Positions 53,019-63,200 of a stretch of DNA of 64,000 nucleotides are shown piece by piece. Under the pieces are notes generated by a model. That model was not told the origin of the DNA, did no database searches, and saw only the letters and a program-made list of their open reading frames with translations. The position numbers were made by a program, and so were the translations under genes. The stretch covers positions 1-64,000 of the forward strand of contig NZ_FRCQ01000034.1 in assembly GCF_900142965.1 (NCBI RefSeq), given 5' to 3'. Source of the DNA: Rhizobacter sp. OV335 (GTDB taxonomy: Bacteria; Pseudomonadota; Gammaproteobacteria; Burkholderiales; Burkholderiaceae_C). How positions within the stretch are numbered: the stretch's first letter is position 1; each line of letters opens with the position of its first letter.

Positions 53019-53687
53019 ATGAAGAGACTTGCCCTCCTGGCCGCGCCGGCCCTGCTCGCCGGCTGCAGCACGCTCTATCCGCTGCCCAAGGTCGACGTGG
53101 CCGAGCCGACGCGCGCGCGGCCCGAGGCGGTCGCGGCACCGTCGGTCAACAACGGCTCGATCTTCCAGTCGGGCCAGTACCGGCCGCTGTTCGAGGACTA
53201 CCGCGCCCGGCTCGTCGGCGACACGCTGACGGTGCAGATCGTGGAAAAAGTCTCGGCCAGCCAGAAGAGCACCAGCACGATCGACAAGAGCGGCGCGGTT
53301 GCCGCCGGCGTCAGTGCGCTGCCGCTGGTGAACCCGAATGCGCTGCTGCGCTCGAACGCCGCCGGCAACTCGTCGAACACCTTCGCCGGCAAGGGCAGCA
53401 CCGAAAACACCAACGACTTCTCCGGCATCATCACCGCGACCGTGACGGAAGTCCTGTCCAACGGGCACCTGGTGGTGGCCGGCGAGAAGCAGATCGGCGT
53501 GAACCAGAACGTCGACGTGCTGCGTTTCTCGGGCCAGGTCGACCCGCGGGCGATCCAGCCGGGCAACAGCGTCGCGTCGGCGCAGATCGCCAACGTGCGC
53601 ATCGAGCACCGCGGCCGTGGCGCGCAGGCCGATGCGAATGGAATAGGCTGGCTCGGGCGGTTCTTTTTGAACGTTCTGCCCATTTAA
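53019..53687 (+). CDS. flgH: flagellar L-ring lipoprotein FlgH
   Basis: A 222-residue FlgH, the outer-membrane L-ring protein. A lipoprotein signal ends in the lipobox LLAGC with the lipidated Cys16. Conserved blocks include NGSIFQSGQYRPLFEDYRARLVGDTLTVQIVEKVSASQKSTSTIDKSG and GHLVVAGEKQIGVNQNVDVLRFSGQVDPRAIQPGNSVASAQIANVRIEHRGRG. The C-terminus GWLGRFFLNVLP is the usual aromatic end. Start ATG 53019, eight bases after the flgG stop. Confidence 0.96.
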   Translation: MKRLALLAAPALLAGCSTLYPLPKVDVAEPTRARPEAVAAPSVNNGSIFQSGQYRPLFEDYRARLVGDTLTVQIVEKVSASQKSTSTIDKSGAVAAGVSALPLVNPNALLRSNAAGNSSNTFAGKGSTENTNDFSGIITATVTEVLSNGHLVVAGEKQIGVNQNVDVLRFSGQVDPRAIQPGNSVASAQIANVRIEHRGRGAQADANGIGWLGRFFLNVLPI

Positions 53688-53698
53688 GTTTGCTCAGA

Positions 53699-53726
53699 AT
53701 CGGTTTCATCCTGCGATGAAGCCGAT
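53699..53726 (+). promoter_or_regulatory. 12-bp RNA hairpin abutting the flgI start codon
   Basis: ATCGGTTTCATC (53699-53710), loop CTGC (53711-53714) and GATGAAGCCGAT (53715-53726) form a 12-bp stem with one G-U pair in RNA. The next base is the A of the flgI ATG. The only candidate ribosome-binding bases lie inside the stem, so translation initiation should depend on opening it. No T-run follows, so it is not a classical terminator. Confidence 0.75.
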
Positions 53727-54875
53727 ATGCAAACCAACCACACCACCGTCACCGAAAAGCTCCTGCGGCTGCTGATCAGCCTGACGGTCGTCGCGTCCAG
53801 CGCGGCACTGTGGTGGCCGATGCCCTCGCAGGCGGCCCGCATCAAGGAAGTCGCCGCCGTGCAAGGCGTGCGCGCCAACCAGTTGGTCGGCTACGGCCTC
53901 GTCGTCGGCCTCGACGGCACCGGCGACCAGACCACCTCCACCCCCTTCACGCAGCAAAGCCTGAACGCGCTGCTGCAGCAGATGGGCGTCACCGTGCCGC
54001 CGGGCACCACGATGCAGGTCAAGAACGTCGCCGCGGTGATGGTGACGGCGCAGCTACCGGCCTTCGCGCAGCCGGGCCAGACGATCGACATCAATGTCTC
54101 GTCGATGGGCAATGCCAAGTCGCTGCGCGGCGGCACGCTGATCGCGACGCCGCTGAAAGGCGCCGACGGCCAGATCTACGCGCTCGCGCAGGGCAACCTG
54201 ATCGTCGGCGGTGCCGGTGCCTCGGCGGCCGGCTCCAAGGTGCAGATCAACCACCTGAGCGCCGGCCGCGTGCCCGAGGGCGCGACGGTCGAACGCGCGG
54301 TGGCCACGCCGCTGAACCAGGGCGAGTTCCTGCAGCTCGACCTGAACGCCAGCGACTTCAGCACCGCACGCGAAGTGGCGCGCACGATCAACGCGAAGAT
54401 GGGCGCCGACACCGCGCACGCGATCGACGGCCGCGTCGTGCGCGTGCGCATGCCGGCCTCGCCGGATGCGCGCGTGGGCTTCCTGGCCGACATCGAGAAC
54501 CTGCCGGTCGAGCTGGCCGCGCCGGCCGCCAAGGTGGTGATCAACGCGCGCACCGGCTCGGTGGTGATGAACCAGACCGTCACGCTGAGCGCCTGCGCGG
54601 TCGCGCACGGCAACCTGTCGGTGACGATCAGCACGACCCCGGTGATCAGCCAGCCGTCGCCGCTGTCCAGCGGCGGCAGCACCGTCACGAAGGAAAAGGC
54701 CGACATCACGATCAAGCAGGAGGCCGGCGCGCTGATCCAGCTGCCGGCGAGCGCGAAGCTGGCCGACGTGGTGAAGGCGCTCTCCGCGCTCGGCGCGACG
54801 CCGATGGACCTGCTGGCGATCCTGCAGGCGATGAAGAGCGCCGGTGCCCTCAACGCTGAACTCGAGGTGATCTGA
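53727..54875 (+). CDS. flgI: flagellar P-ring protein FlgI
   Basis: A 382-residue FlgI that forms the periplasmic P ring around the rod. A signal peptide lies at about residues 1-36 (LLRLLISLTVVASSAALWWPMPSQAA). The mature protein begins RIKEVAAVQGVRANQLVGYGLVVGLDGTGDQT, the family signature, and continues with TPFTQQSLNALLQQMGV and ARVGFLADIENLPVE. FlgA is its chaperone. The start codon directly follows a strong RNA hairpin (53699-53726). The stop overlaps the flgJ start (TGATG). Confidence 0.96.
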   Translation: MQTNHTTVTEKLLRLLISLTVVASSAALWWPMPSQAARIKEVAAVQGVRANQLVGYGLVVGLDGTGDQTTSTPFTQQSLNALLQQMGVTVPPGTTMQVKNVAAVMVTAQLPAFAQPGQTIDINVSSMGNAKSLRGGTLIATPLKGADGQIYALAQGNLIVGGAGASAAGSKVQINHLSAGRVPEGATVERAVATPLNQGEFLQLDLNASDFSTAREVARTINAKMGADTAHAIDGRVVRVRMPASPDARVGFLADIENLPVELAAPAAKVVINARTGSVVMNQTVTLSACAVAHGNLSVTISTTPVISQPSPLSSGGSTVTKEKADITIKQEAGALIQLPASAKLADVVKALSALGATPMDLLAILQAMKSAGALNAELEVI

Positions 54876-55768
54876 TGGCGATCAACCCGACCCAACCCGG
54901 CCTGCAGAGCCAGAGCCTGGCGAGCGACACCAAGGGTGTCGATGCGCTGCGCTATGCGGCCTCGAAGGACCCGAAGGCCGCGATCAAGGAGACCGCGAAG
55001 CAGTTCGAGGGCATCTTCATGCAGCAGCTGATGAAGAGCATGCGGCAGGCGACGCTCAGCTCCGGGATGCTGGAGAACTCCGGCACGCAGATGGGCACCG
55101 AGCTGCTGGACACGCAGCTCGCGCAATCGCTGAGCGGCCGTCCGGGCGGGCTGTCGGAGATGATCGCCAAGCACCTGGAGCGCCAGCTCGGCGAGCCGCT
55201 GGCCAACATGGCGAAGGACGCGGCGTCGGCGCAGACCGTGGCCGCCACCGGCCAGAGCGGCACCGCGCCGCTGCCGGCCGCGCTGCAGGGCAAGGAGCGC
55301 CAGGTCGGCTTCCTGAAGCTGCACGACAGCGCCGCGAAGGCGGCCGAGGCCGAGACCGGCATCCCGGCGACCTTCATGGTCGCGCAGGCGGCGCATGAAT
55401 CCGGCTGGGGCCGGCACGAGATCAGGAATGCCGACGGCAGCAGCTCGTTCAACCTGTTCGGCATCAAGGCGGGCAAGGACTGGACCGGCCCGACGACCAC
55501 CGTCACGACCACCGAGGTGGTCAACGGCCAGCCGCACAAGGTGCAGGCCAAGTTCCGCGCCTACGCCAGCTACGAGGAGTCGTTCAAGGACTACGCGAAG
55601 CTGATGAAGGACAACCCGCGCTACTCGAAGGTGGTGGCGGCCGGCAACTCGGCCCAGGGCTTCGCGCACGGCCTGCAGCGCGCGGGCTACGCGACCGACC
55701 CCGAGTACGCGAAGAAGCTGACCAACATGATCAACACGACGCTGCGCCTGCAGCGCGCCACCGCGTGA
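54875..55768 (+). CDS. flgJ: flagellar rod-cap and peptidoglycan hydrolase FlgJ
   Basis: A 297-residue two-domain FlgJ. Residues about 1-110 form the rod-cap domain (KETAKQFEGIFMQQLMKSMRQATLSSGMLENSGTQMGTELLD). Residues about 150-295 form the glucosaminidase domain, with FMVAQAAHESGWGRHEIRNADGSSSFNLFGIKA holding the catalytic Glu (about residue 175), and YASYEESFKDYAKL. It opens the cell wall for the rod. Translationally coupled to flgI. Confidence 0.95.
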   Translation: MAINPTQPGLQSQSLASDTKGVDALRYAASKDPKAAIKETAKQFEGIFMQQLMKSMRQATLSSGMLENSGTQMGTELLDTQLAQSLSGRPGGLSEMIAKHLERQLGEPLANMAKDAASAQTVAATGQSGTAPLPAALQGKERQVGFLKLHDSAAKAAEAETGIPATFMVAQAAHESGWGRHEIRNADGSSSFNLFGIKAGKDWTGPTTTVTTTEVVNGQPHKVQAKFRAYASYEESFKDYAKLMKDNPRYSKVVAAGNSAQGFAHGLQRAGYATDPEYAKKLTNMINTTLRLQRATA

Positions 55769-55784
55769 GCGAAGGACAAGACGC

Positions 55785-57752
55785 ATGAGTTCTTCCGCAC
55801 TATTGGGCATCGGCACGCGGGCGATGTTCGCCAACTACGCGGCGCTGCAGGCCACCGGCAACAACATCGCGAACGCCAACACCGAGGGCTACTCGCGCCA
55901 GCAGGTGGTGCTGGAGACCGCGAAGGGCCAGTTCACCGGCGCCGGCTTCTTCGGCAAGGGCGTCAACGTGAGCTCGGTCATCCGCTCGTACAACAGCTTC
56001 CTGACGACGCAGGCCTCGGCCACCAAGGCGACGGCCGCCGGCGATGCGGCGCGTGCCGAGCAGCTGAAGCAGATCGAATCGGTGTTCGGCACCGGCGCCT
56101 CGGGCGTCGGCTCCTCGGCCGGCCAGCTGCTGAACGCCTTCGTCGACGTCGCGAACCAGCCCGCCGATGCGTCGGCGCGCCAGGTGGTGATCGCCCGCGC
56201 GAAGGAACTGGCCGACAAGTTCGCAGCCGCCGGCGACCAGCTGCAAAGCATCCAGACCGGCATCACGCAGGACATCAAGAGCTCGGTCGACACCGTCAAC
56301 AGCCTGGCCCAGCAGGTGGGCAAGCTGAACGAGCAGATCCAGGCGCTGAACGGCACCGGCCAGCCGCCGAACGACCTGCTGGACAAGCGCGACAACCTGA
56401 TCAGCCAGATCAGCGGCTTCATCGGCGTGACGACGATCCGGGCCGACAACGGCAGCGTCGGTGTGTTCGTCGGCGGCGGCCAGGCGCTGGTGCTGGGCGC
56501 CAACGCGAACAAGCTGACGACGGTGGCCGACCCGTACGACCCGTCGAAGGTGCAGCTCGGCATCAGCGTGGGCAGCGGCCTGTCGTCGATGATCCCGCAG
56601 GATGCGCTGTCCGACGGCTCGATCTCCGGCATGCTGCGCTTCCAGAACGACGACCTGGTCGACGCGCGCAACCTGCTCGGCCAGATGGCCGCGGCGATCA
56701 GCGGCGCGGTCAACCAGCAGCAGGCGCTCGGCCTCGACATGGGCAAGCCGGCCGGCAACGGCTCGCCGCTGTACGCGGTGGGCGCGCCGCGCTCGCTGCC
56801 GGCCGCGAGCAACGTCGGCGATGCGGCCTTCGGCGTCACGCTGACCGACACCACGCAGGTGCAGGCGAGCGACTACGAGCTGCAGTTCGACGGCAGCAAC
56901 TACTCGCTGACGAGGCTGTCGGACAACACCGCGGCGGTCGGCAGCCCGTTCAGCGCGGCCCAGATGGCCGCCGGCGTCACGGTCGACGGCATGACGATCC
57001 AGATGACCGCCGGTGCCTCGGCGGCCGGCGACCGCACGCTGCTGCAGCCGGTCGGCAACGCGGCCAAGGACATGCGCGCGGTGCTGAGCGATCCGAACGG
57101 CATCGCCGCGGCGTCGCCGGTGACCTCGACCTTCGCGGCGACCAACAAGGGCACGGCGACGCTCGCGTCGCTGGCCGCGGTGAGCACCTCGCTGGACCGC
57201 ACGCTGACGGCCAACGTCAGCTTCACGTCGGACACCGGCGACTACAACTGGGAGCTGCTCGACTCGACGGGCGCGCAGGTGTCGACCGGCACCGGCACCT
57301 GGACGGCCGGCACGCCGATCGCGCTGAACGGCTTCGAGCTGAAGCTGAACGGCGTGCCGAAGAGCGGCGACACGGTGGCGGTGAAGCCGACCACGTCGAC
57401 CGAGGCGAACAACGGCAATGCGCTGGCCTTCGTCGGCATCGGCACCAAGGGCATCGTCGGCGGCAGCACGGCGGCCAACGGCACGGTGACGCCGGGCAAG
57501 TCCATCACCGACGCGTACGCGAGTGCGCTGTCGGACATCGGCGTGCGCGTGCAGAGCGCGCAGACCGCGGCGAGCATCTCCGATTCGGCGGCCTCGCAGG
57601 CCGAATCGGCGCGCGCCAACAAGTCGGGCGTCAACCTCGACGAAGAGGCCGCCAAGCTGATCCAGTACCAGCAGAGCTACCAGGCCGCAGCCAAGATGCT
57701 GCAGGTCGCCCAGCAAGTGTTCGACACCCTGCTGCAGACCGCGGCAGGCTGA
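55785..57752 (+). CDS. flgK: flagellar hook-filament junction protein FlgK (HAP1)
   Basis: A 655-residue FlgK, the first hook-filament junction protein. It starts SSALLGIGTRAMFANYAALQATGNNIANANTEGYSRQQVVLET and ends SGVNLDEEAAKLIQYQQSYQAAAKMLQVAQQVFDTLLQTAAG, both near-invariant. The middle (about residues 330-560) is a variable surface region of small residues; the whole is somewhat longer than the enteric protein. FlgN is the expected chaperone. It starts 16 bases after flgJ. Confidence 0.96.
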   Translation: MSSSALLGIGTRAMFANYAALQATGNNIANANTEGYSRQQVVLETAKGQFTGAGFFGKGVNVSSVIRSYNSFLTTQASATKATAAGDAARAEQLKQIESVFGTGASGVGSSAGQLLNAFVDVANQPADASARQVVIARAKELADKFAAAGDQLQSIQTGITQDIKSSVDTVNSLAQQVGKLNEQIQALNGTGQPPNDLLDKRDNLISQISGFIGVTTIRADNGSVGVFVGGGQALVLGANANKLTTVADPYDPSKVQLGISVGSGLSSMIPQDALSDGSISGMLRFQNDDLVDARNLLGQMAAAISGAVNQQQALGLDMGKPAGNGSPLYAVGAPRSLPAASNVGDAAFGVTLTDTTQVQASDYELQFDGSNYSLTRLSDNTAAVGSPFSAAQMAAGVTVDGMTIQMTAGASAAGDRTLLQPVGNAAKDMRAVLSDPNGIAAASPVTSTFAATNKGTATLASLAAVSTSLDRTLTANVSFTSDTGDYNWELLDSTGAQVSTGTGTWTAGTPIALNGFELKLNGVPKSGDTVAVKPTTSTEANNGNALAFVGIGTKGIVGGSTAANGTVTPGKSITDAYASALSDIGVRVQSAQTAASISDSAASQAESARANKSGVNLDEEAAKLIQYQQSYQAAAKMLQVAQQVFDTLLQTAAG

Positions 57753-57769
57753 CCCGGGATCCCGACACC

Positions 57770-58966
57770 ATGCGCATCAGCACCTCCAACTCCTACGACG
57801 CCTCGCTCCAGCAGCTGATGAAGCGCCAGGACGACCTGAGCGCGGCCCAGGAGCAGCTCACCACCGGCAAGCGCGTCAACCGCGCGAGCGACGACCCGGC
57901 CGCGGCAGCGCGTGCCGAGCGGGCGCTGGCGGCCGAGAACCGGGCTGTCGCCGGCCAGCGCGCGGTCGATGCCAGCAAGAACGCGATGACGCTGACCGAA
58001 AGCGCGCTCGGCGACGCGACCGACCTGCTGCAGCAGGTGCGCGAGACGATGCTCGCCGCCGGCAACGCGACCTACACCGACGCCGAGCGCAAGGGCCTGT
58101 CCGACAAGATCGGCGAACTGCGCAAGCAGCTGATGGCGGTGGCGAACCGCGCCGACGGCGCCGGCACCTACCTGTTCGGCGGGCAGGGGGCCGGCCAGGC
58201 GCCGTTCCTCGACGCGGCCGGCGGCGTGGTCTACCAGGGCGGCGACGGCGAGGCCGAGGTGGCCTCCACCGAAGCGCTGCCGATCACCAGCAACGGCGAC
58301 CAGATCTGGATGCAGGCCCGCTCGGGCAACGGCGTGTTCGACACCCAGGCCGTCACCGCGACCGGCACCGCGTGGATCGACAGCGGCCGCGTCACCAACC
58401 CGTCGGCGCTGACCGGCTCGACCTACAGCATCCAGTTCAGCGTCACCGGCGGCGCCACCACCTATTCCATCCTGCAGGACGGTGCGCCGACCGCGCAGGT
58501 CGGCATGCCCTTCAAGCCGGGCCAGGCGATCCAGATCGACGGCATGTCGGCCAACATCGCCGGCAGCCCGGCCGACCTGGACGAGTTCACGATCACGCCG
58601 TCGATCACCGGCCAGACCGTGTTCGACACGCTCGACAAGGCCATCGCCGACCTGAAGACGCCGCTGCGCAGCGGCACGCAGATCGCGCAGTCGAATGCAG
58701 ACAACCTGGCCAACCTCGACCAGGTGATGGCCACGATCTCGGGCGCGCGCACCCGCGTCGGCGAGACGCTGAACCGCATCGACGGCGTCACCGGCCGGCT
58801 CGACTCGCTGAAGCTGTCGAGCAAGACCGCACGGACGGATGCCGAAGACCTGGACATGACGAGCGCAATTTCGGACTTCGCGAACCAGCAGACCGGGTAC
58901 GATGCCTCGCTCAAGGCGTACACGATGGTTCAAAAGCTGTCGCTGTTCAACTACCTGAGCGGCTGA
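57770..58966 (+). CDS. flgL: flagellar hook-filament junction protein FlgL (HAP3)
   Basis: A 398-residue FlgL, the second junction protein and flagellin relative. The N-terminal block MRISTSNSYDASLQQLMKRQDDLSAAQEQLTTGKRVNRASDDPAAAARAERAL is characteristic, as is the C-terminal DAEDLDMTSAISDFANQQTGYDASLKAYTMVQKLSLFNYL. The central domain has Gly-rich strands (GTYLFGGQGAGQAPFLDAAGGVVYQGG). It ends the flgB-flgL operon, 17 bases after flgK. Confidence 0.95.
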   Translation: MRISTSNSYDASLQQLMKRQDDLSAAQEQLTTGKRVNRASDDPAAAARAERALAAENRAVAGQRAVDASKNAMTLTESALGDATDLLQQVRETMLAAGNATYTDAERKGLSDKIGELRKQLMAVANRADGAGTYLFGGQGAGQAPFLDAAGGVVYQGGDGEAEVASTEALPITSNGDQIWMQARSGNGVFDTQAVTATGTAWIDSGRVTNPSALTGSTYSIQFSVTGGATTYSILQDGAPTAQVGMPFKPGQAIQIDGMSANIAGSPADLDEFTITPSITGQTVFDTLDKAIADLKTPLRSGTQIAQSNADNLANLDQVMATISGARTRVGETLNRIDGVTGRLDSLKLSSKTARTDAEDLDMTSAISDFANQQTGYDASLKAYTMVQKLSLFNYLSG

Positions 58967-59009
58967 AACCCCTTCGCCACCGCCTGCACACTTTCCCTGG
59001 AGATTCCGC

Positions 59010-60218
59010 GTGACTGACAACGCCACACTCGGGCAGGTCGCCCTCGGCTATTCGCCGTTCATCGACCGCAGCCGCGCCGTGACGGCCACCCGCCTGACCA
59101 TCTACCCGCTGCGCCCCGAGCTGAAACCCGACGTCGCCCAGTTGCTGCATGCCGTGGGCGGCGTGTGGCCGGCCGACGGCGGCCGCGCTTCGCTGAACAT
59201 CGTCAGCGAGAGCCTGCTGCAGGACCTGATGGGCGCGAGCCCGTCGGCCAACCTGATGATCGAGATCCCGGCCTTCATGGCTTGCGACGCGGCCAACGTC
59301 GAATCGCTGCAGGCGCTGCACCGCGCCGGCAACACGCTGTTGCTGAAGGGCCGGCCGATGAAGGAGCTGCCGCGCGAGCTGCTGCCCTGTTTCAAGTTCT
59401 CGCTGATCGACCTGGCCGACGACCGCCGCATCAATGAAGCCGGCAACGTGGCGCCGGCCGGTGTCACGCGCAACATCTCGCACGTGCAGTCGGGCGTGCG
59501 CACGCTGGCCGACATGGAAGCCAGCTTCTCGCGCGGCGCCGCCGCGGTGCTGGGCTGGCCGATCGACGATGCGATTCAAGAGGCGCAGGCCAAGGGCAAG
59601 TCGGCCGTGCAGATCGACCTGCAGGTGATCGTCGAGCTGATCCAGCGCGTGGACGCGCAGGACCCGATCGAGAAGCTCGAGAACACGCTGAAGCGCGACC
59701 CGTCGCTCGCGTTCAAGCTGATGCGCTACATCAACTCGCCGGCCTTCGGGCTGCGGGTCGAGATCAGTTCGTTCCGCCACGCGATCATGATGCTCGGCTA
59801 CCAGCGCCTGAAGCGCTGGCTGGCGCTGCTGCTGGCCACCGCCGGCAAGGACGCCAACATGAAGCCGGTGATGTTCGCGGCGGTGCGCCGCGGGCTGCTG
59901 ATGGAAGAGCTGGTGCGCTCGTCGGGCGACGAGGAGATGCGCAATGAAATGTTCATCTGCGGCGTGTTCTCGCTGCTCGACCGCATGTTCAAGCAGCCGT
60001 TCGCCGACCTGATGAAGACGATTCCGGTGCCCGAACGCGTCTACCAGGCGCTGGTCGACGGCACCGGCCCGTACCAGCCGTACTTCGACCTGGTGCAGGC
60101 GGTGGAGCATGAATCGCTGTTCGACTTCCGCACCGCCGCCGACACGCTGATGCTGAGCGTCAGCGAGATCAACCGGGCGGTCCTTGGCGCATTGACGTCG
60201 GCGACGCAGATCGACTGA
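59010..60218 (+). CDS. degenerate-EAL/HDOD-domain signalling protein
   Basis: A 402-residue protein. The N-terminal 190 residues resemble the EAL-like half of YuxH-type proteins (YSPFIDRSRAVTATRLTIYPL, then LPCFKFSLIDLADD) but lack the catalytic Glu-Ala-Leu motif, so no cyclic-di-GMP hydrolysis is expected. The C-terminal HDOD domain is clear: QDPIEKLENTLKRDPSLAFKLMRYINSPAFGLRVEISSFRHAIMMLGYQRLKRWLALLLA. HDOD proteins regulate motility and type IV pili in related bacteria. GTG start at 59010, with CTGGAGA about 10 bases upstream. It follows flgL by 43 bases. Confidence 0.85.
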   Translation: MTDNATLGQVALGYSPFIDRSRAVTATRLTIYPLRPELKPDVAQLLHAVGGVWPADGGRASLNIVSESLLQDLMGASPSANLMIEIPAFMACDAANVESLQALHRAGNTLLLKGRPMKELPRELLPCFKFSLIDLADDRRINEAGNVAPAGVTRNISHVQSGVRTLADMEASFSRGAAAVLGWPIDDAIQEAQAKGKSAVQIDLQVIVELIQRVDAQDPIEKLENTLKRDPSLAFKLMRYINSPAFGLRVEISSFRHAIMMLGYQRLKRWLALLLATAGKDANMKPVMFAAVRRGLLMEELVRSSGDEEMRNEMFICGVFSLLDRMFKQPFADLMKTIPVPERVYQALVDGTGPYQPYFDLVQAVEHESLFDFRTAADTLMLSVSEINRAVLGALTSATQID

Positions 60219-60226
60219 TCCACCCG

Positions 60227-60246
60227 CGAGGCGCTGACGCGCCTCG
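60227..60246 (+). terminator. hairpin downstream of the EAL-like/HDOD gene
   Basis: CGAGGCGC (60227-60234), loop TGAC and GCGCCTCG (60239-60246) form a perfect 8-bp stem just beyond the stop at 60218. Only a short TCT follows, so termination may be weak. It separates the flagellar block from the kinase/regulator pair. Confidence 0.6.
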
Positions 60247-60299
60247 TCTGGCGGAAAGCCGGTTCCGCGGCGTCCGCTGGGTACACTGCGCGCTGCCGT

Positions 60300-63200
60300 G
60301 TGCTCCAGCCCCTGATGTTCGATCCCCAGGCCTTGCGCCAACTCCTCGACGTGCTGTCCGACGCCGTGCTGGTGCTGGACCGCACGGCGCGGGTCGTCTT
60401 CGCGAACACCGCCGCGCTGCGGCTGATCGCCGGCGAGCCGGCGCGGCAGCTGGCGCAGCTCGGGCCGCTGCTCGGCGAATCGTTCGTGGCCGCGGTGGCA
60501 GACGCGCTCGCCGCTGGATCATCGTCGTCGACGCTGCCGGAAACGGTCACGCTGAACGATGGCCGCCGCTTCGGCGCCGCGCTCGCGCCGCTCGACGGCG
60601 AGCGCCACGCACTGCGGCTGGCCGCGCTGGCGACGCCGGCCCCACCGCCCACGCCCGAACCCACCCCGGCGCCCGCAATGCCCGACATGGGCACGATGTT
60701 CTGGGACGCCCCGTTCCCCGTCACGCTGCAGGACGAGCACTTCAAGCTGATCGACGCCAACGACGCGTTCCTCGAGTTCACCGGCTTCACGCGCGAGCAG
60801 CTGGTCGGCACCGACCCGCTCGACCTGCAGCCGCCCGAAGACCGCGCACTCAACCGCGCCTACCGCCAGCAGATGAGCGCCGTCGGCACGACCCGGCTGG
60901 TGCAGCGCCGGATGATCCATGCCGACGGCCGCGAGCGCTGGTTCCGCGCCGCGTGGCGCGTCGGCAGCGATGCGCAGGGCCGCGCCCGCACCGTCAGCAT
61001 CCTGCAGGACAGCACTGCCGAGCACATCGCGCGCGAACGCGCCGACCGCTCGGTGCGCGAGCTCGACGACTGGTTCGAGCTCAGCCCGGTCGGCATGGTG
61101 CTGTTCGACGAGCAGGGCCTGCTGGTGCGCAGCAACCCGGCCTTCGAGGCGCTCGCCGGCGACGTGCCGGTGCTGATGTCGGAGGCCTCGCCGGGCATCC
61201 AGCAGCTGATGGCCTGGCAGGACGGCAAGCCGCTGCCGCTGCTGCGCCCCGGCTCCAGCCCGGTCGAGACGCAGGCCTGGGTGCATCACGCCGGACGCCA
61301 CGGTGCGCCCGACGGCACGCCGCGCCGCCTGCGATCGATCGTGCGCTGCTACCAGAGCGGCAGCGGCCAGCGCCGCTACATGGCGATCGTCGAGGACCGC
61401 AGCGTCGAGGAGGAGCGCGACCTCGCGCAGATGCAGATCGGCGCGCTGATGGACACCGCCGGCGTCGGCCTCGCGACCTTCCAGGAATCGTCCGGCTGGG
61501 TGCAGCACGGCGCGGTGTTCGGCAGCGCGGCCGAATCGGTCGGCGGCGCGCCCGCGCTGCAATCGATCCGCCGCGACGTGGTGCTGCCCGAATCGCTGCC
61601 CGAGTACGACAAGCTGCAGCAGGCGCTGCGGCTGGCCCAGCGCGCCGAGGTGCGCTATGCCATCCGCCACCCGGAACACGGCCTGCGCTGGCTGCTGACG
61701 CGGGTCGAGCCGGCGACGCTCGCGTCGGGCAAGCGCACCACCTCGGTCGTCACGCTCGACATCACCGACCAGCACCAGACCCAGCAGCGCAGCGAGATGC
61801 TGCTGCGCGAGCTGACCACCATCCTCGAGAGCACCACGGTCGGCATCGCCTACCTGCGCGGCAACCTGCTGGTGCGCTGCAACCGGCGCTTCGAGGTGCT
61901 GCTCGGCTTCCGTGCCGGCGACGTGGCCGGCTGCAGCCTGCACGAGCTGCTGGCCGCGCAGCCGCAGGTGGGCCGGCTGGTCGCGCAGATCGACGAATCG
62001 CTGGCCGCCGGCCGGGTGCACGAGACCGAGATCGCGGTCGACACGCGCGGGCGCCCGCGCCACTGGTGTTCGCTGTCGGTGCGGCGTGCCGGCGAAGGCG
62101 AGGACGGCCAGGAGCTGATCGCGGTGCTGACCGACATCACGCGGCTGAAGGCGCAGCAGGCCGAGCTCGAGGCGCTGGCCACCGAGGTCGCGCTGCAGGC
62201 CGAGCGCACGCGGGCCATCCTCGATTCGGTGCTGGTGGGCATCGTCACCGTCGGCACCGACGGCATCGAATGGATGAACCGCTCGGCGCGCCGCATGTTC
62301 GGCGGCGACCTGGAGGATTTCATCGGTCGGCCGATGGCCACCGTCGCGACGCCGGAGCCGGACCACCCGTTCCTGCGCACCGAGTACCTCGACGACCTGG
62401 TCGAGGGGCAGGCCGAGACCTTCGAATGCCGCGTGAAGGCGCGCGACGGCCGCGAGTACTGGGTGGTCGGCAACGCGGTCGTCACCGGGCGGCAGCTGAC
62501 CTATGCGCTGCTCGACATCGAGCGCCGCCGCCAGGCCGAGGCGCGCATCGCCGAGGCGCAGTCGTCGCTGCAGCGCATCATCGAGGCGGCGCCGCTGGCG
62601 ATCACGCTGCGCGATGCGCACACGCTGCGCATCCTGCAGGTCAACGAGGTGGCGGCGCGCAATGCGTCGACCCCGGCGGCGCAGCTGATCGGCCGCACGC
62701 CGGAGCAGATCTTCACGCCCGAGGTCGCCGCCGAGCGTCGGCGCGACATGGAAGACGCGCTGGCCGCCGGCCGCGTGACGCAGCGCGAGTACCGCACCGA
62801 GCTCGACGGCCAGTTCCAGGTGTGGGATGCGCGCTACCTGCCGCTGTCGGCCGATGGCCAGCCGGCCGACCAGCTGCTGATGGTGGCCACCGAGGTCACC
62901 GAGCAGCGCGCCGCGCAGGAGGCCCGCTTCGAGGCCGCCATCGCGCAGCGCGAGATGCTGGTGAAGGAAGTGCACCACCGCATCAAGAACAACCTGCAGG
63001 GGGTGGCCGGGCTGCTGCAGCAGATCGCGACGCGCAAGCCCGAGGTGGCCGGCGTGATGGCCGAGGTGGTCGGCCAGGTGCAGGCGATCGCGCAGGTCTA
63101 CGGGCTGCAGGTCGGCATGAACGGGCCGCTGCGGGTGCGCAGCGTGCTGGAGGCGATCACCGGCTCGGTGCAGCGCACCTTCGGGCGCACGATCGTGTTC

